A stretch of DNA of 64,000 nt, from positions 2,931,973 through 2,995,972 of the forward strand of contig QVOM02000115.1 in the NCBI GenBank assembly GCA_003586115.2. The letters run 5' to 3'. Shown here piece after piece: positions 11,857 to 24,500 of this stretch. Below the pieces are notes generated by a model that saw only the letters and a program-made list of their open reading frames with translations, made no database searches and was not told where the DNA came from. Each line of letters opens with the position of its first letter. Position 1 is the first letter of the stretch. The position numbers were made by a program, and so were the translations under genes. Source of the stretch: Salvator merianae. Its lineage: Eukaryota; Chordata; Lepidosauria; Squamata; Teiidae.

Positions 11857-11995
11857 ATGGGGTGCGGACTAAGGAAACTGGAAGACCCAGATGACAGCAG
11901 CCCGGGAAAAATATTCTCGACCCTGAAAAGACCACAAGTGGAAACGAAGACAGACTCTGCTTATGAGTACATCTTGCTAGATTTTACAGTAGAAG
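11857..11995 (+). CDS. RFTN2: RFTN2 coding exon 1 (residues 1-46, plus first base of codon 47)
   Basis: The ATG at 11857 is chosen over the upstream in-frame alternative because it gives the raftlin N terminus Met-Gly-Cys-Gly. Gly2 is the myristoylation site and Cys3 the predicted palmitoylation site, so this exon encodes the membrane anchor. It continues through the KLEDPDDSSPGKIFSTLKRP segment to the start of the raftlin fold (YEYILLDFTVE). The donor is AAG|GTATGT, and the exon ends after one base of a Gly codon. Confidence 0.96.
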
Positions 11996-12548
11996 GTATG
12001 TACAAAACCTGCCTTGGACTTTACGTTTACTTGAAGAGAGGCTTGAGAAAATGAATATGTAAGTTAATTAGGTCAATAGTTCAGCAATGTGCCTTAAGAC
12101 TTAATCGCAGGTGCCAGAATTATACCTGTTGTACACATGTGCAAAATTTAATCAATATAGTTTTGTTTTAACTTTGGATCCTGTACAGCAGCCTTCAGGA
12201 AAAAGCCATTTTCAGTCTCATTTGGATAACTGAAAGCTGAATTTGGCCATATTAGCAGTTCTGCCTCATTTGTCAGTATAAATAAATTACTTGACAGCAA
12301 TTAGAAAGGGCATTGGTGTAAAATATTTTTTAGTGTATGTGTGTTTTGAAACTTACGCATGGAATTTACATGAAAAGTTGTGGTGCGGTTGGAGACAGTC
12401 TGTGCCCGCTAGGGCTACTTCCTTCTTTTGTAGGGTGTCTTGTTTCTCACTAACTGACTCCCAGTCCCAGAACAGTTATACAAATACAAACCGCCAACTC
12501 CAGATGGCTTCCCACTAAGAACAGGCAGCAATCTTGCTTCAAGGACTC

Positions 12549-12583
<35 letters not shown>

Positions 12584-15500
12584 TGAAAAGATTTGATAAA
12601 GTTCTTCAGTGGTCATATAGAAAAGTTTTTTGAAGTAACTGTTTCTGTCTGGCTGCAATGGCCAGATTATATTAATATTTGCGACAGCCAGAAATCTAAT
12701 CTAAAAGTATGAACCAAGTGACCAAACAATATGCCAGAAGATAATATAAGATCTACATGATAACCCCACGACCTGTGTGCTTAGCACATCACTCCATTTA
12801 GATTTCATTCATTGGTTTTTCAATGAAACAAAATCCCTTTGTGTGCAGCAACACATACTGGGTCCCCTGCTGGGTTGCCTGGTGTAAGAAGGATAATATA
12901 TTGATGGGCTGATCTGAAATGTGCCCAGTGTGTTTGGCTGCTTTGGTCGTGCTGGGTAGTGTTTTCTGTTGCGTGGCTTCAGGTTTCTGAAATGATGTCT
13001 TTAAAAAGTTCCTTTGTTGTAAAGATAAAGGCTGCATCCAGACATTGTTTACTTATTCCACTATATCTGGAATATCCAAATATAGCAGAATAAATAAGTG
13101 ATGTCTGAAGCCTAAGACAGATGTCTAACAACTGAGCACCATGAGGAGGAGGGTTTTTTTTAAAAAAATGTGTTTGTAGTTTTCCATGGCATATTATTTT
13201 AAAATGCAGGATTAGAGGCAGGGTTTCCCTTCTGCAAATAAAGAAATCCTGTTTGAGGAAAAGCCTGCCTTCCCACAGAGACTTCCACTGGAAGGGAGGG
13301 GAAATGGTCAGCTGCTCTACTGCCCAGGGCTGGTATGATGAAACAAATGGCATGCTCCAGAGTTCCTACCCATGCTGGCACCACTTGCCTGCATTCCCTC
13401 CTTTCTTGCCACCTTTGTGCCTTGTTCATTAGGTTGGACAGAGGGCAAAAGAAAAACGACAGGGGACTCCGTTGCAACACGGACAGAGTTTAACAGGGAA
13501 GGATTCCCCAGGCTGGAGTGGGCAGGCAGCTCACCCAGAGCCCCCATAAAACACATTGTCAGCCGTGGACGTGATCTTCAATTATTCTTCCTTCCCCTAC
13601 CCTGCTTCCCACAGTATTCCTGATGGTGCCCAAACTGCTAGAGCAAATTTCCTTAGGAAGGAAGGATCACAGCAAATCCCCCTCCTGCAAGGGAAGTGTC
13701 CCTTTAGTTTTGCTAAAGAGGGATTTGGATATGAATCTTAGGGCCTGTCTGCACTGGTCTGCTGGTGAGCTCCTGGATGCTCACTGGACAAGCCTGTCCG
13801 CACAGCTCCACCACTACAACGTCCAGGAGCGTCTGCAGCCACTCCAGGATGTTTACTAGCTATGGACAGCAAAAGCATTGTCCACAGCTTGACTGGGAGC
13901 AGCTGGATTGCTTCTGGTCAACAGCATTCATATCCTGATCACAAACAATGTGAGTGGACAGTGCAATGGTGGCTGCTCAGCTGTGCACTGCATCCCCAAT
14001 CGTTGTGGCAGTGGCCACTGTCATGGTGGTCGGACTGGCCTTTGAGTGCTGGAGGCCTGGTAGGAGGCTGTTCCAGCCCTCAAAGTGTGGGTGGCCACCG
14101 CGCCACACGATCTTGTAAAGTGCAAGCAGGCCCTTAGTCAATAATATTGTGCTGAAATGTATCACTAAGCTATGTTTAATTTATTGTTAAACAAATGTGA
14201 TACAAATCTTTTGAAATGCTGATTACACCTAACTTTCCATGTTTTCATTCCAACTTGTATGTAGTCAATAAAGATCATGTTCACTGACAATGTGAATACA
14301 TGTTTACTCAAAAGAAACTTCCACTGAGTTTAGTAGGTCATAGTTCTAGGCAAGTATGTTTAGAACTGCAGTCATAACTACCTGTTTCTTGGTGTTACTT
14401 GGGTGCCTCCAGATGTGGATTAAAACCTGTGATTCTTCCAGGACTATAGTGGGAATATAGTCTTCCAGGACTATATTCGTGGCATTCCCAAGATAGTCCT
14501 GGGGTATTGAGGCAATATCCCGAAACATCACTATTATGGGAAATCCATCAACAATGCCAGATTTCCCATAATAGTGAATGCTTACCTTGGTCTACCTGCT
14601 GCTTCAGTGATTATTCCTCTTGAAAATAGGTGGAGGTGGTGCTAGTCAAGCACATAAACGGGGAGTGGGGCAGTGCTTGGCTTGCATCTGGGTACTTTCA
14701 AGAGCAACAATCATGAAAGCAGCAGGCGGACACAGGAAAGAGTTTGTGGTTGCCTCCCATGTCTGGCAGGAGTGGCGAGAGGCAATCGCAGGATCTAATG
14801 ATGGATCTGCCAGCAATGCAAGGGTAATATTCATGCAGGCATCCTTTGCAACATGCCAGATTAGGTTTTAGTACACCACATTTTGCTTGGTTATTAATGA
14901 TTGAAAGCGTCACACAATTTGAGCATGATATTCCCAATCCTGAAAGTCACTTTGGGATATTGAGTGCTATGTGGCAACGCAAGCCTCCAGGCTGAGGACT
15001 CAAGTCTCTCTGGCACCAGAAGGGCCCCCTCACCTGGATCCAACTCTAAGATATAGCCCTCTGTCCCTGCAGGAGGGAGCAGTTTATGGCAACTCGGTGG
15101 CCACGTTCCAACACAACATTTAATCAGTTTACAGGCCGTCTTCAGTTCCCAATGGCCTGATATGATCTTGCATTTACATAGTTTTTCTGGACTAAATTGG
15201 CCAAATCTGGACTATTTTGCATTCGGATTTAATGAGTTCTCAAGCCGTTCCAGATTGTTAGCCCACTTCACTTTGCAATATGAAAATGCAGAAGGAGACT
15301 ATTTGGGAGGGACTGTACTTTTGGGGGGGCATGCAGAGGGAGGGCTTCCTATTACCTGCTGTCCAATGACAGACTTTGTGGGTGGGCAGGAATCACAGTA
15401 GCTCCTTCTGCCTCCAATATCCCCCCTTCCCTGCTGCCAGGAGAAAAGAAAACCATCCTCCATTTTACTTTGCAAAAGTGCGGTCCTTTCTTTTCCTTTA

Positions 15501-18500
15501 TCCCTCATTCACCACTGCCAGGCAGAAATTAAATGCTTCCTTCACTTCTGTCTGCTGATTAAACCATAAAATAGACTGCACCTGTTTGGGGGTGTAGTCC
15601 TCTTGCCCCAACAAAGAACCCACTCAGTATCAGTTTTGCCATTGGCAGCACACAACTACATAGTAGGACACATACCACTGTGGATGTTTCGGGGGGAGGT
15701 GAGGCAGAGTCCATTTGCTAGCCATTAACTACACTATCACTATAATAGAGCCCCCCACATTGCCCCCTCTTCATGGACCTCTCCCCTGCTTTTGCGCTAC
15801 TCTTAAATTGTGCAATTGTGCCAAAGTCCAATTACAAAGGAGCAGAAATTGCCATCTGCCCTTTAAGAAATTTAATTGTGCAGTACATGTGATATTAAAG
15901 TTCTGCTTGTGTAGATACAACCTAGAGGGGGAGGAGTAAATGGCGAATGACTAGTAAAGCCACCAAGTGAATCCATATTTTTAGGCAGCAGCCGGGACAT
16001 GTGGAGTGTGGAGCTTGACTTGTCTGCCCCTGTGAAGTCAAGATTTGAATGTTGGAACTGCAGTCAATCACTGAGTGCACAGGGAAGGGCATTTGGCAAG
16101 GAGTGGAGGCAGAAAATGTACGATTTCCCCGTGCCATGCATGAAAAACTTCAGTGTGAGAACGAGCAAGTCCAAATTGAGTCCGTGTTAAAATGCAAATG
16201 TGAGAACGATCAGAAGACGAATTCAGTCCTCGTACTCTTCCGATATGGGTTAAATTTATGATGTCAGACTGTGCCCAGTGTCTTGTGGGACTAGACCTAT
16301 CCGAAAAGCCTTACCCCAGAATTGCTGTTTCATGTATGAAGGCGCTACTCTACTAAATCAGTAATGTAGCAATAATAAATTCTAATTTTTCTGTTTTTCT
16401 CTGCGTGCTGCAGATTCATTTGCAACACACTGAAGTTATTTTAGTAGTTTTAGGAGATGCTCACAGTGAAACCCAGTCTGTAGCTTAGACATTAGTCTAT
16501 GGAACCAAGCAACTGTCCACATTTTTTCTGTAATTATCATCCCCTTAGGTTCTTCAAATCCAGAAGTGATCAAAATCAGCTCTATCTTGGATATTGCAAA
16601 AAAGGTGGAGGAATATTACACTAAAGGATATGTGGTAGGAGCTATTCACCCTGTTTTACTGTCCACTGGACGAAGAAGACATTTTCCAGCAAGTCATATG
16701 TACCGAGTGGTGCTTCTGCGTCTCAAATTGAGGTGTGTGTTATATAGAAAATGATTATGGAATTTTACTAATAATTTGTGCTGTATATTTTTTGCTTAAG
16801 GAAAATGTGCAGTGACCTTTTATTCTAATCAACACTTTAAGACCGAATCATTTTTTAACCTAGGCTATTTACAAGTGTGTGTGCTTTGCTGCTGATATCC
16901 GCTCTTTCAAAGCTCCCTGTCTTGAGAGCAGAGTTTTCTTTAGCATTTCAATTACTCATAATAGTTATTATTGTTGTTGTAATTATTAGGAGCCCTGTTG
17001 TATAACCTAAGCGTCAAACACCTCATCTATGTATATTTTTTTCTAGTGGTTTCATCCTTTACTTTTCTATCTGTACCACTTTCCTGATCCAGAATGCTTC
17101 ACTATTTTGGGAACATTTTATTTAAATTCATTTTACTTAATTTTTCTCTCTACCAGTTGTGCATTCTGCTTTCCTTGTAAAGAGTGGATATCTACCCAGG
17201 TCCCCCACCCTCTACAAGACTTTGCCTCTACTTGTTACAGTCTTGCCTAGTTTTGTGCCCTATGTTGGCAGGAGCTGAGACTGTTGGGGCAAAATATCTA
17301 GCAGCACTGGGGTGGTAAAGGCACATAGAAGATCATGGAATTGTTTACTGAAGGTGAAATTTTGTGCAAAGATTAATATGGTGATCATAGCATAGCTTCA
17401 CTAATTCTGTTGAGCAACACACATTTATTAGTTTATATTTTTATGTGCAGCTCTATTCTTTTGTGCCTCCAATGTATCAGGAAATTAAAAATAAACAAAA
17501 AAAACCTAAATTAAAAGTGCTATCTAAACCTCCAAATCCTCTGGGTGATGATGCTTAGACAATTCTGATCAGTACACCCTAAGATCTATTTTGGTGGCAC
17601 ATAAGAACATAAGAAGAGCCCTGCTGGATCAGACCGCAGCCCAACTAATCCAGTATCCTGTCTCAATCAGTGGCCCACCAGTTGCTTCTGGGCATTCTCA
17701 AGCAGAAGACAAAGGCAAAACCTTTGCCTGCTCTCGACTCCCTGCAAATGCCCTTTAGAGTCACTGGAAGGTTGCTGATGAGGATCTACCCATTTTCTGG
17801 CAGCAGCACAGTGATTGGCCTTGCCAGCTGTCCCTTAACTGCTGGCAATGACGCCAGCAATAGGTGTGTGCTAGAGTTGTGGGAGGGATAAGTACACTCT
17901 GTTCAATCCCCACTTGAGCTGGGAGAGAGGGATTGCCAGAAAATTTGCACCTGCTAAATAGCAGTCACAAACAATTCCAGAATTTAGTTTAGTGGTTGTT
18001 GTTCTTGGTCTGCTTTACTTCTTATTTTAGAGCTGTGAGTCTCCCGAGCATTTTATTTTGAATATTTTATATTTATATACAGTCAGCTCTTGGGGGGGCT
18101 TTCTCCTCATGTGTTCTTCTTACCCACTGCTTCAAGGTAAGGTAGAAGGCAGGTGGGCATTTAAAAAAGAAGAAAGAAAGAAAAAATAATTTAAAAATAT
18201 GCAGTCATCTCTCTGTATCCAGAAGGGTTAGGTTCCTGAACAGCCATGCAGATCACAAATGTGTGAATTTAACTGGGAGACAGAATCAGTGCTTGCCAGG
18301 AGGTGTAGATACAGTTAAAGTATTCACCTTTTCTGCTCAGAGTCTTATTTTGGATGATATCCTGGAATAGACCTGCTGTAGTCTGCAACAGCATGCAGAT
18401 GGCAGACCCCTATGCCAGAATATAGTCCAGAATAAATACCAGTGCAGAGAGTGCCATTGTTAAAAGGCTTAATCTTTCCCGTGACAATGGTAGCAGGAGG

Positions 18501-21500
18501 CCTCACCCAGGCAAATAGAGTGCCAGGCCATGACTCCTGAAGGTTAGCTGTACCCTCCCACCACATGCTCCCCCCCTTACCAAGACTGCAGATGGCTTGC
18601 TGGCTCTCCAGGTACTTACGCAGGTAACCGTCTTGGGATGCATACGTGTTTGAGAGTGTCAATGCAAAGAAATCCTTGCGACAGGCTCCGACCAGTACAG
18701 AAGAAGTGTCCGGAGAAGGCACTTGGGCACTTCACTTTAGCTATTGCTTCATAAGGCCAAGGACATGCCCAAAAAATCTTTCAGGGTGTCAGGCAGAAAT
18801 GTCAACAGGGGAGCCTTCTGTATCATGAACAGTATGAGGTAACTACTGTTCTGTAGTGACAAGGACACCATTAGAGGCAGGAAAATGTTGCGGTCACACA
18901 TTTCTGAGCCAATTCGCTCACTGCAAATAGCACTGAGCATGAATAACTTATGGCAAGGTTGCCAAATACTTTGACCCCTACCCAGCTCTAAGGGCCAGGA
19001 AATCAAGGTCAGCTCACACAGCTGCTCAATGCCTAACCTATCCACAGATTCCCATGCAGACCTCCAAATAGAATCCAAGCAATGGTCCTTTCTGCACTTG
19101 GACTTATTCCAGATTGTATCTCAGAATAGGGACTTGCCATCTGCATGCTAGTGTAGACTATGGTAGACCTGGGCAAGACCTTTCATAGTTTGCACTAGCA
19201 TGTGGATAGCAGGTCCTTATTCTGGGATATTATCCACAATAAGGCCAAGTGCAGAAAGGGCCAATGTGTGTGGGCAAGGAACTCAAGAGAGACAGAAAAT
19301 ATTAAGAGCATCACAGTCTAAACTGGTTTGGGCTATGATTCTGTGTACAGGCGAAATGAAGGCACATTTGCACTCACAAAAATGGGGGTCACCTATGTAT
19401 TTGTTCAGGCTGTGAATATGCAACTCTTATGTATATGGGACTCAAGGGTACAGAGGAAGAACAGTATATAGGATAAGTGTAGTTTTGAATTGCCACACTG
19501 TATGCCTCCGTTGCTGTTGCTGTTTTTGGGTACCATCAAGTCGTGTCTGTCTCCTGGTTGACTGCTTGGGCACCTCCATGGGCACTGCTATGCAGTTTTC
19601 TTGGCAGAGATCAGAAGTGGTTTGCTTTTGCCTGGTTTTGGTGGGAGGCTGGGGATTGAATCAGCAACCCTTTCCTTTCCAGGCTGCTTGTAATACCACT
19701 GAGCTATGGCCTCTCCCTGCATGCATCCCTGCCCACCCCTAAAGCATACTTGTAATTACGGAAGGCTGTCAGGTGGGGCATGGCTGCCTGATCTTGCCAT
19801 CTTTTAATCTATTTCACTGGAGTAATAGATGTAAGGGGCTAATGGCTAGACATAAATAAAGTGGGCTGAATCACTGTGCTTGCAGTGTGCCAGTGCTGCT
19901 TTGCCCTTCTCTCAAATGACAAAATGAAAGCTTACAATAAGTATAATAATAATATAATAAGCTTATTGTAAGTAATAAGAAAATTTTGCTCTAATTCAGA
20001 AGAGACAAACTGTCATCTCAAAAATCTTGTAAGCAAATATATTGAGATAAGAGCCTGATATTTTTCTGGGATTGCTTCCTGCCATCTGGCAGGGACAGCG
20101 AGAGACAATTCTGGCATCTAAAGAATATTCTGGAATTTCCTCTTACCGTCTAGAGGCACCTGAGATGGCTGCAGCTAAATACATATGTGTCTAACATGCT
20201 GGGGGTTGCCCCCCCCCCCCATGCCACCAGCATTCAGCTGCTTATACTTCCAGATTGGGAGGCCAAAGTGAGCTAAAATGCTCCAACCCTCCAGATGCCA
20301 CACACATTGTTCTGTATTAGGTCCATATGATGACCGATGCAGTCTGTGGTTTGAAGCTGCCTTGGTTAGCAACTATCATGAAAGCATAGAAAGAAAGGGC
20401 ACATGTAGTACAGAGATTTAACCTACATATTTGCATTTATAGATCTAGATTCTCTGTCTTTGTTCTCTCAATTTAGTTTTTAAATAAAATGTAAACATTT
20501 ATCTCTACTGGTAATTCAGTTGTGTTGTAAGTAGTACATCTACATGACTTAGAAACAAGGCCACAGGTTAACCAAATAAAGTTGCTGAGGTTTAAATTAT
20601 ACTGGGTTTGGGACGGAAAGGGGTAGAACGCAGTTACATGTATGAATTTTGTACTAGGTACAGAACATTGCAACAAAGGCTGCTTTCTTTCTGTGTTCCA
20701 GCCAGAAGCATCCAGTACCCAGAGGACAAAGACACCCCAAACTTGTGATTGAGGAATATCCTTTAACATATGAAACATTAACAAACGAGGTAGTAAAAGG
20801 ATTGTTAGAAAAGGTACGCCCGTTTTCACACTTCCATCTTTAAATGTTTGATCTTGTGAGTGGTAGTGCTCTTGTGGTGATAAGGATAATTCACACATCA
20901 CACCACAGTGACAAGTGTTTCTGGACATAAAAGGCAAAGACAGGAGGGCACAATTTAAGGGTTTGTTCCCAGTTTTGTGCTGCACGTAAACAGATCCACA
21001 GGCTATGCATAGACAACCTGTAGCTTTTAGAATTCTTATGCCTTGATGTCACAGCCTGCTTCCACACTTACAAGGGGTGGAGTGACTTTTATTAGAAACT
21101 TGGCCTTCACTCTTGTAGCCTTAAAAAGGCAATCCAGTCTGCCATAGCTTTGGAGCAGCCCTTTGGTGCCACAGGCTCATAAGGGCAGGCAACACAGATC
21201 GCTGCACACTAGCTTGCTCAGTGCCAGAACATCATCTCACTCTTTTTAGCTGTGGCTAGGATAGGGAGTTTCTGTAATAACTCAAGGAGGAAGAGCTGTG
21301 ACACTGGACTGTGGAGAGGGAATGCTTTCAGCTGCCGAACCCTGAAAGACCCACTCATTTGCTTTCCTTGAGCAAAAGGAGAATTCTGGGAGCAGTTCTG
21401 TATCAGCCAAGGCTCCATCAAATTCTTGGGGCTTCCAGTGCAGTAGCCCTAGTAAGCCCCTGCTCACATTGCCTCTGCTAATGCTTATTTTCTCCATCTC

Positions 21501-24500
21501 TGTCACTTCCTGTGGGATGTGGATTTGAGTATAAGGCCGTGCCTGCAATGGGTTAGGAGACCGACCCAGTGAGACCTCAAGAATGTGTCCTGCGTGTTAT
21601 GGAATGGTATACTGAGAGGACATGCTTTTCGGTAGACTGTTTTATCTGTACCAGATGAGGCAAGAAGGGAGCACTTGTAAGTGGTCCTCAAAGCATTCCA
21701 GCTGATGTACTGGACCAGTCAAAAATGGGATTTCTTGCTCTTCACTTGGCATGCCCCTTCTGGGTCCTCACAGAGTGAAACTGCCTGCAACTGGGGTATG
21801 GCTGTGTGCCTGCCCTGACTGCTGGGTGACTAAGGATCACCCCAATTATTTCATTTAGATGCTGCCATACTATGGTAGGAACTGTCATGTATGGCCAGTG
21901 TGTTAATGTTTATAGAACAAGTAAATAGGACACACTAATTTTACCTTTCTCCTTCTGCTTAACAGAATTTTTACTGAAAGCAGGGAATTAACTACTTAGT
22001 CACTAAATTAGGGTTAGAAATTGACAGATTTCTGTCTGCACTGGAAATTACTGGTGGTTGTTAATATCACATGGGGCGCACGCCTTACTACGATTTCGGT
22101 AATAGAAATGAGTAGACAATTTGCTGCACTCGCTATTCTGTAATACTAAATACCAGTGTGTATTGTTTTAAATCTGCTTTTTTTTTTAAAGAAGCTCAAA
22201 CCCTTTTTTGGTGAATTTGAATGAGCAGCAAAATGTACTGCAGAGACCCTCCACAGCATCATCCCCTTGTGCTGACCAGTCCCCCCTTATCACCCAGGGG
22301 TCCATTCCAAGCATACCAATTGTCCTAACACTCAGTGACCTCTCACGCCATGTTTTTTTTAGGTCAGGATTTAGGAGGATATGGAAACAGGAATGGGGGG
22401 ATAGCAACATTTGGAGTGCTTATCACACTGGCAGCAGTTGTGGACCTGCAGCAGGGGTCCCACAACAGTGTCTCTGGTAGGAATCCTTCTGCTCAGCAGT
22501 AGCCTCAGTAGCAGTGGAAAGAGTTGATGAAGGGCCAGTGTGTCAGTCTCTTCTTTGAATCTAGTTGTTGTGTACCGTTGAATCATGGCCAACTCCATGA
22601 CCTCCATGGAACACCTCCATGGGCATCTCTATACAGTTTTCTTGACAGAGATACAGAAGTGGTTTGCTGTTACCTACTTCCAGAGAGAGGTTGGGGATCA
22701 AACCAGCAACCTCTGCTCTCCAGACAGTTTACTCTACCAATCGACTACAGCTCCTAGACATACCATCAAAACCAGTATATAAATACCAAGAAACAGATAA
22801 GTGAAAAATGACCATCCTCTGCTCCATCTATATCAGTGGAATTCTGCTCTCAGCAAATCTAGAGCAGTCAAGGACTCTCACTGCTTTCTGCAAGCAAAGC
22901 TACCCATTCCGGTCACACCCTTACAAGATCAAGGACTTCCTCTGATTTGAAGGAATTGCACTGTCCTTTTCTTGAACTGGAGAGTGCATCTTTTTAAAGG
23001 GGGACCAATAGGAATTTTCATGACAGAAACCCTTATCTCAATGAAAGTTTGTTCAAATAATTTGTTGTGACAGCCTCAGGATTTGGCACAGTGAGTTTAG
23101 TACAAGTGCCCACTGACCAGAAATAAGCTGACCAAGTTAGTTTCTTAATTAATGTTGAGCCATTTGCCAGGATATCTTGAGGAAAAATAAACAGCACCGT
23201 TAGGCTTCCAATAGGCAGGGCCCATTTCTGCACATACCTTGTTTACCCTGGTATAGGGCGAACTACCCTGTAGTGGGTTGCGCAATCTGTCCCAAACTGA
23301 GATGGATTGCTCCTGGCATGGAACAAGGCCATCCACAATGGGATAGCCTTTTCCACACTAGCCACCACCACCCCACCAGCTCTGAAGTTGGAACCAGCTT
23401 CAAAGCTGGTGCAACTAAAGTTCCTAGCCTTCAGAATTCCCAGAGGGGGGCATTTCAGCAGCGTGCCTTATTGTAACGTTAAAATGGGTCCCTGGTGGTG
23501 TACAAGACTATGGTGGTGTGCTGTGTGCATGGCTCCATGGTCTGGTATATCACCCCCAGCACACAGGTATACCTTGACTTTGAGGTCTACTGGTAGACTG
23601 GACCAGGACACCATTTTGGGTGCCCTAGCCTAGTCTGTGCTCCATTCAGTGCAGACAGAGCATATTAGGAGGGGGAGGGGGGTCCCTTAAACCACACCAG
23701 CATGTGGAGCTTCTTGTTCCATACTAATGGCAAGTGCGGAGAGGGCCATAGTTTTGCCATCATGAGGCCAGAATTTGAAATTATATATTGGCCATTTCTG
23801 CAACTACCTACCCACATTCAGAATCAGTGGGTCTGGAAGTGCATTTGCCACTTCATTGCCTGCTCACCCAATGTCAAGAGATTCCTCTGGAGCTCTTTGC
23901 AATCTCTTTCAGTCGGGCTGCTGATTCTGACCATGGGAAGATGTGGGCAGGATCTGTGCCATCAGCACCAGCCTATGCTTTGGCCTCAAAGCTCATTCAA
24001 ACTTTGTAGTCAGATTCCCATGCTTCCAGGGGCTAGGAACAACAGTTCCTAGCCTCAGGGCCTCTAGGGGATGCATTTGGCAGCACACTATGGGCCTGTT
24101 CGCACTTAGGTCAGCAGAACGTTCCAATTAGCATGCTTCAGGCCGGTGCAGATAAGGAGAGGTTCCTCACATCTGCACTAGTCTGCAGTAGACCGTACCC
24201 GAAGGCAGCCGGCTGCCGCGTCGGTGCGAACGCTTCATTGCCAGGTTCGTTTCTGCGCCGTCACCGGCGGCCGGACATCCCTTCCTCCAATGCTCACCAT
24301 TGGCGGAGCGCCCCTTCCTAGCAGCGTCATTTCCGTGGTGCCACTACGAAGCTCCAGAGCCAACTTTGCACTTAGCAATAGGCAGAAGGGGCTGGATTCC
24401 GAAGCCGTTACGAAGACGGCAAAAACCGGACGCAACTTTGTCCTCACTTACGAAGTACGCTCCGAAGTGGGCGGGCGTCTTCATAGCGAGGAACGGCGCA

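Larger units (their letters stand above)
11996..16548 (+). other. RFTN2 intron 1
   Basis: About 4.55 kb. It contains a TA microsatellite (12553-12582), a small MITE (13029-13112), a Harbinger-like MITE (13741-14133) and a perfect 16-bp inverted repeat (14529-14576). The remainder shows no gene; the short frames are not supported by homology or splice context. Confidence 0.85.
16733..20701 (+). other. RFTN2 intron 2
   Basis: About 3.97 kb holding a CR1 3' end fragment (17598-17780), two copies of a GTAGTCTGC/GCAGAAAGGGCC-type MITE family (18331-18452 and 19084-19262) and a SINE (19508-19717). A C homopolymer of 12-13 bases sits at about 20209-20221. No gene is seen. Confidence 0.85.
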
